A stretch of 64,000 nt of DNA from Clostridium muellerianum (GCF_012926525.1 NZ_JABBNI010000025.1:299826-363825), one strand, 5' to 3'; counted from the first letter of the stretch, positions 35,482-44,579 are shown. Notes: generated by a model not told the origin, from the letters alone. Numbers and translations are program-made.

Positions 35482-35720
35482 TAAAAAACAGTTATGAGCA
35501 AAAGGCACTCACAACTGTTATGTACAACAACAAAACCTTTTGCCCCAATATGACAAGCACTCCTTTAAAAAATCGGGCAATTTTTTAAAGACAGTACTAT
35601 ACTTATTCAGTATAATCCCAATGCATAAAATCAACATTTTATGCATTTCGGCGAGTGTTCCTTTCCTATAATTTATTAAATTATCAGTACTCATAACAAC
35701 CGCGGCCTCTATATCATATT
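35482..35720 (-). promoter_or_regulatory. Lysine riboswitch, promoter-proximal copy, with terminator
   Basis: A second complete lysine aptamer spans about 35720-35547, closed by AATATGA/TCATATT. It carries AGAGGCCGCGG, GGAAAGGA, CGCCGAAAT and TTGGGATT in the expected order. It has its own terminator (AACAGTTGTGAG/CTCATAACTGTT plus T-run, 35482-35519) and the same GCAAAAGG/CCTTTTGC antiterminator. Only about 30 bases separate it from the next aptamer, so RNA polymerase must pass two lysine checkpoints in series. Confidence 0.93.
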
Positions 35721-35761
35721 GTTTATTTATTCAGTTTTTAATCACGCTTAGTATGTTTAGA

Positions 35762-35790
35762 AGTTTAACAAATTATATTCATATAGTCAA
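35762..35790 (-). promoter_or_regulatory. Promoter of the lysine operon
   Basis: TTGACT (35785-35790), a 17-base spacer and TAAACT (35762-35767) lie about 40 bases before the first riboswitch. Confidence 0.5.
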
Positions 35791-36068
35791 CTACTTTTTT
35801 TATATTTCTGTATATTTATACTTTTATTTTGTTTTTAATATCTTACATAGACTATGAGTTTACTGGATTTTAAGGTTTATATTGCAAATTAAAAATTTAT
35901 ATATTCTAAATATTCAAAATTAATTTAGTAATTATTTAATATACTTTCTTTTGTACTAAATAAATTCTTAACACAATATCACTATTTCTCGTATTAAAAT
36001 TAATTTTAATACCACTAACTTAACTTTTTAATTTATTATCATATTTTTAAGATATAGAAACGTATAAT

Positions 36069-36121
36069 ATACATATACAACAAGATATAGTTTTGAAAAC
36101 TACATCTTGTTGTATATGTAT
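36069..36121. other. 53-nt near-perfect palindrome
   Basis: Arms of 26 bases pair at 25 positions around a single central G (one A/C mismatch), including ACAACAAGAT/ATCTTGTTGT. It lies between the divergent lysine operon promoter and the hemolysin III gene, so neither neighbour needs a terminator here, and no T-run follows on either strand. Candidates are a cruciform, a regulator site or part of an unannotated RNA. Confidence 0.7.
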
Positions 36122-36297
36122 TTGAAGCATTCTGAAGTATTTCGAAGAAATTTATTATTAAACGGTTAATTAGCTTACATTTTAACATTAGTTATAAATT
36201 GAAATTATATATATTAGTTATATAATATATATAGTAGTACATAATAAATTTATATATAATTTATTTAGATATGATAAATGCTACTTTAAACAATTTT

Positions 36298-36422
36298 TAT
36301 CCGTTGGCTATCATCTGTAACGCTCCTATTCTACGAAGTGAAAATGATTGGCACAAAATCATAGATTTTGGTTTTCTGCTTTTTCTTAGATTTTAGTTAA
36401 CAGCTGCTACGCCATTGGATAG
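36298..36422. repeat. Imperfect inverted repeat of about 125 bp
   Basis: TATCC..TGGC.TA.CA.CTGT at the left end matches the reverse complement of the right end (ACAG..G.TA.GCC.TTGGATA). The centre holds an AAAATCATAGATTTTGG hairpin. It lies in the leader region of the hemolysin III gene. It could be a degraded MITE-like element; the rest of the gene-less stretch 35800-36490 is plain AT-rich DNA. Confidence 0.35.
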
Positions 36423-36492
36423 GTTCTTTCATGACTCACTTGACATACAAATTGAAAAATGCTTTCAATTTTAATTATATGGAGGTAATATT

Positions 36493-37146
36493 ATGAAAAA
36501 AATTTTTAGAGAACCTGTTAATGGTTTTACTCATATGTTTGGAGCCATTGTATCACTAGTAGGGTTAATTTTACTTATAACGAAGGTTGTATTTTCATCC
36601 TCATCTATAAGTGGTCTTAAACTTACAGGTGTTATAATATTTGGTTTAAGCTTAATATTTTTATATACCGCAAGTTCCGTTTACCATCTGGTAAATTCTT
36701 CAGAAAAGGTAATTAAATTTTTAAGAAGATTAGATCATTCTATGATATTTATACTTATTGCTGGTACTTACACTCCTATATGCCTAATAGCTTTAAGTGG
36801 TACCTTAAGATGGGTTTTATTTGTTACTGTATGGTCAATGGCAGCACTTGGCATATTGTTTAAGATGGTGTGGTTTAATCTTCCCCGATGGATTTCTACC
36901 TCATTTTATATTGGTATGGGTTGGCTAGCAATCTTTGTTATATCTCCTATTTCAAAAGTTCTTTCAATAAGTGGTGTAGTATGGTTGCTACTTGGAGGGA
37001 TATTTTATACTGTTGGAGGGATTATATATGCTGCCAAATGGCCAAAGTTAAACATAAAAATATTAGGATTTCATGAAATATTTCACATATTTGTACTATT
37101 AGGTAGTTTCAGTCACTATATATGTGTTCTAAAATATGTTATATAA
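36493..37146 (+). CDS. Hemolysin III / PAQR-family integral membrane protein
   Basis: The 217-residue protein has seven membrane helices. The family's conserved residues are visible: PVNGFTHMFGA near the N-terminus, SSVYHLV, RLDHSMIFILIAGTYTP and HEIFHIFVLLGSFSHY, which supply the His/Asp residues expected to bind zinc. Bacterial members are annotated as hemolysin III; hydrolase activity as in eukaryotic receptors is possible and hemolysis should not be assumed. A TGGAGG site precedes the ATG. Confidence 0.9.
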   Translation: MKKIFREPVNGFTHMFGAIVSLVGLILLITKVVFSSSSISGLKLTGVIIFGLSLIFLYTASSVYHLVNSSEKVIKFLRRLDHSMIFILIAGTYTPICLIALSGTLRWVLFVTVWSMAALGILFKMVWFNLPRWISTSFYIGMGWLAIFVISPISKVLSISGVVWLLLGGIFYTVGGIIYAAKWPKLNIKILGFHEIFHIFVLLGSFSHYICVLKYVI

Positions 37147-37167
37147 AATTATGGTTTAAATCAAATA

Positions 37168-37325
37168 AGGCATCTGAAAGAAAATAATAAGTCCAGATGT
37201 GAAGGATATTTTGTGTCAGGCAAGGAGGTCGGTTCCGCAGATAGTGAACTATCTAAGGGTTCTGCTGACGCCGCATGACGCAAAATAGACTAGTCGATGG
37301 ACTTATTATTTTTTTGAAGATGCCT
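37168..37325. repeat. 158-bp MITE-like palindromic repeat, copy 1
   Basis: Terminal inverted repeats of 28 bp (25 matching) begin AGGCATCTGAAAG and contain AATAATAAGTCCA. Inside are a second pairing ATTTTGTGTCA/TGACGCAAAAT and a central AGATAGT/ACTATCT hairpin. It is about 95% identical to the copy at 40947-41105 (seven substitutions, one indel). There is no ORF. It lies between the convergent ends of the hemolysin III and chemoreceptor genes and fills most of that 313-base gap. Confidence 0.85.
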
Positions 37326-37459
37326 AATATTGATTTAATCCATAACTTTTTGTGTAACAAGTAAAATCCTGCCCATAAAACAGTTTATCAGCAAGCTCAT
37401 TTAGTAATGAAAATTTTCTAATAGTTAAGGTATATTCAAATGTTCTGTTCTTTATATTA

Positions 37460-39574
37460 TTATATTTTGAACCTTGAAACCAGTTCTTCAAGTTTTTCAT
37501 TTCCCTCTTTAGCTTTGTTTGAAAGTTGTTTAACTTCCTCTGATTTTTGTGCTACTATAGTAGATTTCTCTGCAACATTAGAAACTCCATTTGCCCCTTC
37601 ATTTGCCGCAGTAGTCACACCTTCTATTACTATTGACATATTCTTAATAGCATCAAAAATTTGATTTGATACATCATTGAATTCTGAAACCATGTTTTTT
37701 ATAAAATCTGCATCTACACTATACTTATCTGCTGCATCAAGCATAGTTTTATAATCTTTTTTAACATCATTTGCCATATAATTCATCATGCCATTTGCGC
37801 TTTGTGAAAGACTATTTACTGAACCTATAACCTTGTTTGTTATTTCTTGAATCTTTACAGCTGCATCTTTAGAATTTTCTGCAAGATTCCCTATTTCATC
37901 TGCAACAACTGCAAAGCCTTTACCAGCCTCACCTGCCCTTGCTGCTTCTATTGAAGCATTAAGCGCTAAAAGATTAGTTTGTTCTGTTATCTCCATTATG
38001 GTATTTGAAAGAGTCCTTATTTCCTCAACAGATTTGGATTCATCTAAAGCACTTTGTAGTTTTTTCTTAGTTTCTTCATAAACTTCTGTTGCTTGCTTTT
38101 GCGATTCAAAAAACTTCATTTTAAGTTCTTTTGCTCTATTATCAATTTCTTTAGCTGATTCTTCACCTTCCTTAGACTTAATAGTTATAACTTCTACTGC
38201 TCTTTCTATTTCACTTGACGTAGCATTCATCTCTTCTGTAGATGCTGCTGTTTCTTCCATACCTGATAATAATTCTTCAGTAGTTGATGCAACTTCTTCT
38301 ATATTTGAATTTAATTCTTGCATATACTTTACAGTATCAGTAACTACATTTTTAACATTTGATGATTCTGACTTAACCCCCATAACAAGTTCTCGAATAG
38401 AATTTTGCATTTTATCAATGGATTTCGCAAGACTACCTATTTCATCCTCACTATTTAAAAACTTTTGAGGCACTTCTCTAGTAAAATCTGCATTAGAAAG
38501 CACCTCTAAATGCTCACACTCAACACTTATAGGATTAATAATTTTTTTAATAAGCATAAATATAAATACAATTACTGCTAAAGTAATAACTATATTTAAA
38601 CTCATTATTATTTTAAAAAGTTGATTATAATCAACATACATTTGTGAATCTGAAATTATTGAAACAAATGTCCACTTGTTATCTACTCCATTTAAAATTA
38701 TAGGGGAATATGCTTTTAAAGATATTAAACCTGTTTCCACATCTTTTTTATGTATTTGAAAACTTTCTCCTTTAGAAACTTTTCCAATACTATCTTGTTC
38801 ACTTTTATCCTCATCCACTATATTTTTATTAATTAATTCTGTTTTTTTACCATGTGCAACAACTTTACCTTTATCTGTAATTATTGATGCATATCCACCC
38901 ATTGGTTTTGCTTGATTAGTAACCTCCTGAAGACTTTTTAATTCCACATCTGCTCCTAAAACTCCCATAAAGACTCCATTATCATCAAATATAGGTACAG
39001 TTAAAGATGTAATTAAAGTATCTTTACCATCTATCTTATATGTATAAGGCTCTATTAAACAAGTCTTTTTCGTTTTTTTAGGAAGAAAATAATACTCTCC
39101 TTCACCTTCCTTATCATAATTTGCACAAGCTTCTAATTTTATATTTGCATTTTCCCTTACAAGATATGGAATAAATCTACCTGTAGCATCATGTCCATCT
39201 TTATTTATATAACTGCTATCCTTGCCATCAAATGCATTAGGTTCCCAAGCTGTATATATTCCTAATATCTGTTTATTATTCTTTAGTTCATTTCTTAAAA
39301 GTTCAATTACCTGTTCCCTGCTTAAACTTCCTGATTTTTTAGAAAATAGAACTGTATTTCTTATTCCTTCAACAGTAGCCTGTGATACTTTTAAATCTCC
39401 ATTTATATCTTTTGCAAAAGCATTTGATACTTCTTTTGCTTGCTGACTTGCTTGATTATAACAATTTTGTTTAACCTTTTTAAGTGTAATCCCTCCTATA
39501 AGCAAAATTCCAATAAATATTATAGTACCAAGTATAATACTTAATTTGGTTGCTAAATCTAATTTTTTAAACAT
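37460..39574 (-). CDS. Methyl-accepting chemotaxis protein with extracellular Cache domain
   Basis: The 704-residue receptor has a membrane helix at about 12-30 and a large double-Cache sensor (about 35-300, with [20 protein letters not shown] and [13 protein letters not shown]). A second membrane helix is near 315-340, followed by a HAMP domain (340-395) and a methyl-accepting helical bundle. The hairpin tip reads [20 protein letters not shown], contacting CheW/CheA. A GGGAGGACA site precedes the ATG. The ligand is not predictable from sequence by eye. Confidence 0.92.
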   Translation of the reverse strand: MFKKLDLATKLSIILGTIIFIGILLIGGITLKKVKQNCYNQASQQAKEVSNAFAKDINGDLKVSQATVEGIRNTVLFSKKSGSLSREQVIELLRNELKNNKQILGIYTAWEPNAFDGKDSSYINKDGHDATGRFIPYLVRENANIKLEACANYDKEGEGEYYFLPKKTKKTCLIEPYTYKIDGKDTLITSLTVPIFDDNGVFMGVLGADVELKSLQEVTNQAKPMGGYASIITDKGKVVAHGKKTELINKNIVDEDKSEQDSIGKVSKGESFQIHKKDVETGLISLKAYSPIILNGVDNKWTFVSIISDSQMYVDYNQLFKIIMSLNIVITLAVIVFIFMLIKKIINPISVECEHLEVLSNADFTREVPQKFLNSEDEIGSLAKSIDKMQNSIRELVMGVKSESSNVKNVVTDTVKYMQELNSNIEEVASTTEELLSGMEETAASTEEMNATSSEIERAVEVITIKSKEGEESAKEIDNRAKELKMKFFESQKQATEVYEETKKKLQSALDESKSVEEIRTLSNTIMEITEQTNLLALNASIEAARAGEAGKGFAVVADEIGNLAENSKDAAVKIQEITNKVIGSVNSLSQSANGMMNYMANDVKKDYKTMLDAADKYSVDADFIKNMVSEFNDVSNQIFDAIKNMSIVIEGVTTAANEGANGVSNVAEKSTIVAQKSEEVKQLSNKAKEGNEKLEELVSRFKI

Positions 39575-39643
39575 ACTATTTGTCCTCCCTTAAAATTGTA
39601 TATAATAGTTCTATACAAATATTCTACATTTTTCATTGTTTTC

Positions 39644-39682
39644 CTTTATTTTTATTTATTTTTATTTATTTTTCTATTTATT
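39644..39682. repeat. AT-rich short tandem repeat
   Basis: Three imperfect copies of a 10-base TTTATTTATT unit lie upstream of the chemoreceptor start, in the divergent region with the ferritin-like gene. Confidence 0.5.
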
Positions 39683-39832
39683 TTACACAACATTGCTCAC
39701 TAAATGTATTTTTTTATACTGTAACTTAATTGTTTTTTAGTAAAAAATCTAATAGCTATATAATAAGTTTCACTTTATTATGAAATGCAACATATAATAA
39801 ATTGTAGATTAAGATATTAGGAGGAATTAATT

Positions 39833-40291
39833 TTGTATTATAATATGGATTTTAATTATTTTAATCCAATAGAAAATATGTATAGAGTAAGATCATTAAT
39901 GGAATTGCTTATTGAAGCTATGAAAGATGAAAGACATGATAGGGTAAAATATGGAATGATGATGGAAATGACTGATGACCCTACAGTAAAAAAACAGATA
40001 AAGTTTGCATATGATGATGAAATCAAACACTATAAAATGTTTAATCAGATTTACACTCAACTTACAGGAAGAAAGATAAACATTCCACTACCAACTAATA
40101 TTGAAAAATATGATAATCTTATATCAGCAGTTCAAACCAGTATCGATGGAGAATTAGAAGCAGTAGAACTCTATAGAGAAATTCATTCTATGTTAAAGAA
40201 TCCAAATATGAGGGATAAACTTTTTGAAATTATAACTGATGAGCAAGAACACGCTACAAGATTCGTTTACTTATATTCAATGTTAAAGTAA
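39833..40291 (+). CDS. Ferritin-like di-iron four-helix protein, 152 aa
   Basis: The TTG at 39833 is taken as start because AGGAGG lies eight bases upstream, whereas the first ATG is 20 bases away. The protein shows four-helix ferritin/rubrerythrin-like spacing: KDERHDRVKY (E33), DDEIKHY (E63, H66), DGELEAVELY (E107) and TDEQEHATRF (E137, H140). Two ExxH motifs could bind a di-iron centre. No rubredoxin domain is attached. Likely roles are oxidative defence or iron handling, or a coat-associated ferritin-like protein; which is undecided. Confidence 0.75.
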   Translation: MYYNMDFNYFNPIENMYRVRSLMELLIEAMKDERHDRVKYGMMMEMTDDPTVKKQIKFAYDDEIKHYKMFNQIYTQLTGRKINIPLPTNIEKYDNLISAVQTSIDGELEAVELYREIHSMLKNPNMRDKLFEIITDEQEHATRFVYLYSMLK

Positions 40292-40317
40292 AAAATCATA
40301 TTTTTTTACAATATAAG

Positions 40318-40346
40318 CATAATGCGAAGCAAAGCTTCGCATTATG
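40318..40346. repeat. Perfect palindrome (family 1, copy c, collapsed form)
   Basis: CATAATGCGAAGC and GCTTCGCATTATG form a 13-bp stem around AAA. The arms match the ends of the repeat units at 5181 and 32511, as if the middle had been deleted. It lies between convergent gene ends and could serve as a bidirectional terminator, though T-runs are weak. Confidence 0.6.
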
Positions 40347-40352
40347 TTATGA

Positions 40353-40772
40353 TTAAACTCTTTCCCTAGTTTTCAAAAAATTTTCGTAGCAATAATTTAT
40401 TATATCGCTTCTTTTTATTATTCCTATAAATATATCATTATCATCCACTACAGGAACAAAATTCTGATTTACAGAAGTATAAAACAAATCCTCTATATTA
40501 GAATTAATATGAACAGGTTTATTTATCATTCTTCTTGGTATATCATTTAACTTTATTTTATTTGTGTCTTTGAAACCTAAATTTTGGGTATTCTTTAATT
40601 TCCAAAGTAAGTCCCCTTCCGTAAGAGTGCCTACATATTTTCCTCTGTCATCTAAAATAGGTATAGCTGTATACCTATGATACTCCATTCTTTCAAGAGC
40701 TTGTCTCATAGTTGAATTTATATTTTCACATACTACTTCATTTTTAGGAGTCAAGAAAAATGCTATGTTCAT
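40353..40772 (-). CDS. CBS-domain pair protein
   Basis: The 139-residue protein is built of two CBS motifs (about 5-60 and 75-135). Typical strands are AIPILDDRGKYVGTLTEGDLLW and FVPVVDDNDIFIGIIKRSDII. Such stand-alone pairs bind adenosine nucleotides and act as energy sensors; the partner is unknown. The start ATG has a GAGGGAAT sequence upstream. It is monocistronic. Confidence 0.88.
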   Translation of the reverse strand: MNIAFFLTPKNEVVCENINSTMRQALERMEYHRYTAIPILDDRGKYVGTLTEGDLLWKLKNTQNLGFKDTNKIKLNDIPRRMINKPVHINSNIEDLFYTSVNQNFVPVVDDNDIFIGIIKRSDIINYCYENFLKTRERV

Positions 40773-40946
40773 ATTCCCTCATCTACCTTCCTTTATCATT
40801 TTATGTATGTTTTTAACTATAAATGAATAAACTTTCATTGGATCCACCTTTACACATTATTATTACTATGCTATATAGTTACAAATACATTATACTTCTT
40901 AATTTATTAAAACTCAATAAACTAATTCTTAATATTTTATTAAGTA

Positions 40947-41105
40947 AGGCATCTGAAAGAAAATAATAAGTCCACATGCGAAGGATATTTTGTGTCAGGC
41001 AAGGAGGCAGGTTCCGCAGATAGTTGAACTATCTAAGGGTTCTGCCGACGCCGCATGACTCAAAATAGACTAGTAGATGGACTTATTATTTTTTTGAAGA
41101 TGCCT
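40947..41105. repeat. 159-bp MITE-like palindromic repeat, copy 2
   Basis: Same structure as the copy at 37168-37325: 28-bp terminal inverted repeats, inner ATTTTGTGTCA/TGACTCAAAAT pairing, and a central AGATAGTT/AACTATCT hairpin. A GGCAG/CTGCC helix is present here in place of the GTC/GAC pairing of copy 1. It lies between the divergent CBS gene and the Cys-rich gene, so its position relative to genes differs from copy 1. Confidence 0.85.
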
Positions 41106-41128
41106 AAATATTATAGCTTCTTTTAATC

Positions 41129-41155
41129 ACAATTTTTTACTATCAGCATAGTATA
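41129..41155 (+). promoter_or_regulatory. Sigma-K-type sporulation promoter
   Basis: AC at 41129-41130, a 16-base spacer and CATAGTATA at 41147-41155 match the sigma-K consensus AC-N16/17-CATANNNTA. The Cys-rich gene starts 33 bases downstream. Confidence 0.55.
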
Positions 41156-41187
41156 TATTATAATAATTTTTGAAGGAAGGAATTTAA

Positions 41188-41469
41188 ATGTATCCTTATT
41201 ACGAAGAAATGTATCCATATTATCCAATGTCATATCCTTATCTTAGGGAAGAAGATGAAGATTTCAGTCCTGAAGAAGATTTTGAATATGGAGATATAGG
41301 TTTCAGAGGACATCATCATCGTCGTCGCAGATGTTGTTTCCCAAGTTGTGGGTGTTTCTCAAGTTGTGGATGTTCCTCAAATTGTGGATGTTTCCCATTC
41401 TATCCTATTTCTTGCGCTCCTTTTTCCTGTATGCCTAACCCATGCGGCTGGGGTGGCTGGGGTAGATAG
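41188..41469 (+). CDS. Small Cys/Tyr-rich protein, probable spore-surface protein
   Basis: The 93-residue protein has a Tyr/Pro-rich N-terminus (MYPYYEEMYPYYP), an acidic stretch (EEDEDFSPEEDFEYGD) and a His-Arg cluster (HHHRRRRCC). A Cys-rich repeat (SCGCFSSCGCSSNCGCF) follows, and it ends in GWGGWGR. The order acidic, then HHHRRRRCC, then Cys repeats is the same as in the protein encoded at 2498, so they form a small family. A GAAGGAAGGA site precedes the ATG. The upstream sigma-K-like promoter supports expression in the mother cell; coat or exosporium location is inferred. Confidence 0.75.
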   Translation: MYPYYEEMYPYYPMSYPYLREEDEDFSPEEDFEYGDIGFRGHHHRRRRCCFPSCGCFSSCGCSSNCGCFPFYPISCAPFSCMPNPCGWGGWGR

Positions 41470-41564
41470 GCTAATTTCTATTTAAAATTATCCAGTACTT
41501 AACATCCTTGTCATATATCTTTTAAAATAAAGAATTTAATGGATGTATACTATTGGATGAAAAA

Positions 41565-41615
41565 CAAAATAAACAAAGTTAAGGGTTAAACCTATTTACT
41601 CTTAACTTTGTTTAA
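41565..41615. terminator. Bidirectional intrinsic terminator
   Basis: A 12-bp stem AACAAAGTTAAG/CTTAACTTTGTT with T-rich flanks on both strands, between the convergent Cys-rich and permease genes. Confidence 0.8.
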
Positions 41616-41658
41616 TGTGCTTAATTTGGAAATCTTATATTAATGCTAACATACACTT

Positions 41659-43065
41659 CTAATACTTTCCTACGTGTCCGCTAATATCCTGATCACTATT
41701 CAATGTGCTATGTTTCCTGCCATATAAGAAGTAAATTGAAATGCCAATTACCGTCCATACGGCAAATCTAATCCAGGTAACTACAGGTAGACTTGCCATT
41801 AAATAAAAGCAAAAAAGTATTGTTACTATAGGTGTAAAAGGTACTCCTGGACATTTAAATTTTCTTTCAACATCTGGCATGGTTTTTCTTAAAACAATAA
41901 CACCTATTGATACAATTACAAAAGCAGATAGTGTACCTATATTACATAAATCCATAAGTACAGTCAATGGTAAAAGACCTCCTATAATAGCAGTTAAAGT
42001 ACCTGTTATTATGGTACACATTCCAGGAGTCCCATGTTTTCCTGATATTTTAGCAAGGGATTTTGGTATTAGCCCATCTCTTGACATAGCCATAAATATT
42101 CTTACCTGACCATATGTGGTTACAATTAAAGCAGATATCATTCCTATAATAGCTCCCACAGCAACTAACGATGAACCCCAGTTAATTCCTATTCGTCTTA
42201 ATGCAGCTGGAAGAGCATTATTTACATCTATCTCTTTATATGGAACCATTCCCGTAAGTGTAAAAGAAACAGCTATATACAGTATAATAATTACAACCAT
42301 ACAAATTCCTAATCCAAGTGGAATATCTCTTTTAGGATTAATTGTTTCTTCTGCAGCAGTAGAAACTGCGTCAAAACCAATGTATGCAAAAAATATAATT
42401 GCTGCACCTGACATTATTCCCTTAAAACCATAAGGTGCAAATGGATGGTAGTTTGCAGGATTTACATGAGTTATTCCAAGAGCTATGAATATAAGTATTA
42501 CACTTACCTTTATTACAACTATAATATTATTTACTTTGGCACTTTCAGATACCCCTATATAAAGTAACCAGGTTACAATAGCCATTATTATAATAGCTGG
42601 TAAATCCACTATACCACCTGCTAGTGGAGAATTTATCAACATTTTAGGCAAATGTATATTATAAGCTTCGAAAATTCCTACTAACGTTGATGACCATCCT
42701 GATGCTATAGTAGCTGAAACAACAAGATATTCTAATATCAAATTCCATCCAATAATCCATGCTATAATTTCACCAAAAGCCACGTAAGTATAAGAATAAG
42801 TACTACCTGAAACAGGAAACATAGTAGCAAGTTCCGCATAAGTAAGGGCACACAACGCACTTGTTATGGCCGCTATTACATATGACATTATTACTGCTGG
42901 GCCTGCAAGCTTTGACCCTTGACCTGTTGCCACAAATATACCTGTTCCTATTACCGATCCAACGCCAAGAGCTGCTATATCAAAAGCTGTTAGCTTTCTT
43001 TTTAAACCACTCCCCTCTGTTATCTCTCTAAAGTCTTCTACACTCCTCTTCCTAAATAGATTCAT
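41659..43065 (-). CDS. APC-superfamily amino-acid permease (cationic amino-acid transporter type)
   Basis: The 468-residue protein has 12 membrane segments. The first bears the APC signature GVGSVIGTGIFVATGQ (36-51), and FAYIGFDAVSTAAEE (about 226-240) is typical of the CAT/YfnA branch. It lies 458 bases downstream of the ornithine operon, which ends in its own terminator, so it is separately transcribed. Import of ornithine or arginine to feed that pathway is plausible but not shown. Confidence 0.88.
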   Translation of the reverse strand: MNLFRKRSVEDFREITEGSGLKRKLTAFDIAALGVGSVIGTGIFVATGQGSKLAGPAVIMSYVIAAITSALCALTYAELATMFPVSGSTYSYTYVAFGEIIAWIIGWNLILEYLVVSATIASGWSSTLVGIFEAYNIHLPKMLINSPLAGGIVDLPAIIIMAIVTWLLYIGVSESAKVNNIIVVIKVSVILIFIALGITHVNPANYHPFAPYGFKGIMSGAAIIFFAYIGFDAVSTAAEETINPKRDIPLGLGICMVVIIILYIAVSFTLTGMVPYKEIDVNNALPAALRRIGINWGSSLVAVGAIIGMISALIVTTYGQVRIFMAMSRDGLIPKSLAKISGKHGTPGMCTIITGTLTAIIGGLLPLTVLMDLCNIGTLSAFVIVSIGVIVLRKTMPDVERKFKCPGVPFTPIVTILFCFYLMASLPVVTWIRFAVWTVIGISIYFLYGRKHSTLNSDQDISGHVGKY

Positions 43066-43409
43066 TAGATAATCCCCCTCAGTTTTTTTATTTTTATTTT
43101 ATTAAACTTTACATTATCAATGATTACATATACAAGTTATCCTGCATATTTATATGATTTTAGTTTTAAGTGTATAATTTTTTGAAATTTACTTTGATAA
43201 AGTTTTAGGGAGTAAGAAAAGTTAAAATCAAGGTTATTACTTACAGCGCTTAGCTTACTGACTCTCTAACAGCTGTTTTTATTGGCAATAATCTACCGAT
43301 ATGTAATGAATTATTTTATTCAAAATTCATCTTTTTTATGACTTTTCTGAAAATTTATTTTAAAGTTGTAAAATTAAACATTTTCTATTCAACTAATAAA
43401 TTGTAGTAA
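43066..43409. other. Intergenic region upstream of the permease
   Basis: These 344 bases lead into the minus-strand permease. No consensus promoter, sigma-54 site, riboswitch or repeat was recognised; the DNA is AT-rich throughout. Confidence 0.5.
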
Positions 43410-43466
43410 AATTCAGATGAAGTTTATATAAATTTACTCACTACTAAAATAAACTTCATCTGAATT
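43410..43466 (-). terminator. Terminator of the ornithine fermentation operon
   Basis: A stem of about 18 bp, AATTCAGATGAAGTTTAT paired with ATAAACTTCATCTGAATT, about 60 bases after ord. TTTTAC follows on the minus strand. Confidence 0.8.
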
Positions 43467-43523
43467 AATTTTTACTTAATGAAAATTTTCCTTATATATT
43501 TATATATGATAAAATTATTATAC

Positions 43524-44579
43524 TTATTCTCTATCATTAACTATATCTCGCACATCACCTATAATAGCTCTTGGCACTGGTAAATCTAACATAGTTTTTA
43601 GTCCAGGTGTTGAATTCATTACAAGAGGAATCATATTAACACATATGGCAATAGTAGCAATACCTCCTGGAATTTCTGGTTTTATTTGAAGATCTATTTT
43701 AGGATCACCATTTATTGTTATATAATCTCCTGTTCCCACATTCTCAAGCTCTGGTCTTATTTGTTGAGGATGCTCCATTTTAACGAACACTTTATCCCCT
43801 AATGAAGCATATCCCAATTGTCTGCACCCTGCTACATCACCAGGTTTAACTGATACTATTTCTGTAGAACGTGGAACAGTTGTAAGAATTGGTTCTTTTT
43901 CTTGTTTTACATCATTGAATTTAACATTAAAAGCTTCTTCAAACATTCCAAAGGACTGTAAGAAACCAACATGTCCAGCTACAGTGTCATTTTTTACACC
44001 TTCTATAAATTCTTCTTTTTTAAGTCCTATGCCCTGCTCTACCATAACGGCTTTACCGAAACAAGCCAAATCATTTATTCTAGCTACATTTATATTATCA
44101 ACGTTATCACAAACACCCGTTAATGCAATAACAATCAAATCCATAATAAAACCAGGATTTACGCCAGTTCCCAATATTGAAACTTTGTTTTCTTTTGCTA
44201 TCTTGTCCATTTCCTCTGATAATTCTGGATCTAAAGCCTTTGGATATGACATTTCTTCAGCTGTAGTTACAACATCCATTCCAGCCTCTGCTGCCATCTT
44301 TATTAATGGAAATACTACTTTTGTAAAGGAAGCTGTAGCTATCATGCATACATCTGCAAAGCCTTTTTTAATAACCTGTTCAGGTTTATCTGTAACTATA
44401 CAACAGTTGTCGTCGTTTTCCTCTAAATCTAATATGTTACAAAGTTTTTTACCAACTTTGTTAGGGTCCATATCAATAGCTCCGACTATAGTAAACCCTT
44501 TTTTTCCTAATATCATTTTAGCTATTCCACTTCCCATGGAACCTAAACCCCAAGTTATTACCTTTATCTTTCTTTTCAT
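43524..44579 (-). CDS. ord: 2,4-diaminopentanoate dehydrogenase
   Basis: The 351-residue NAD(P)-dependent enzyme oxidatively deaminates 2,4-diaminopentanoate to 2-amino-4-ketopentanoate in ornithine fermentation. It has a DapB-like Rossmann start, TWGLGSMGSGIAK (9-21), with GTGVNPGFIMD and AGCRQLGYASLGD further on, as in characterised Ord proteins. It is the last gene of the operon. It releases ammonia and a reduced nicotinamide cofactor between the aminomutase and thiolase steps. Confidence 0.92.
   Translation of the reverse strand: MKRKIKVITWGLGSMGSGIAKMILGKKGFTIVGAIDMDPNKVGKKLCNILDLEENDDNCCIVTDKPEQVIKKGFADVCMIATASFTKVVFPLIKMAAEAGMDVVTTAEEMSYPKALDPELSEEMDKIAKENKVSILGTGVNPGFIMDLIVIALTGVCDNVDNINVARINDLACFGKAVMVEQGIGLKKEEFIEGVKNDTVAGHVGFLQSFGMFEEAFNVKFNDVKQEKEPILTTVPRSTEIVSVKPGDVAGCRQLGYASLGDKVFVKMEHPQQIRPELENVGTGDYITINGDPKIDLQIKPEIPGGIATIAICVNMIPLVMNSTPGLKTMLDLPVPRAIIGDVRDIVNDRE

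Noticed and set aside
35210..35720. Duplicated block considered as an insertion element
   Set aside because: Both copies match the lysine riboswitch consensus with their own terminators, so they are regulatory RNA, not a mobile element.
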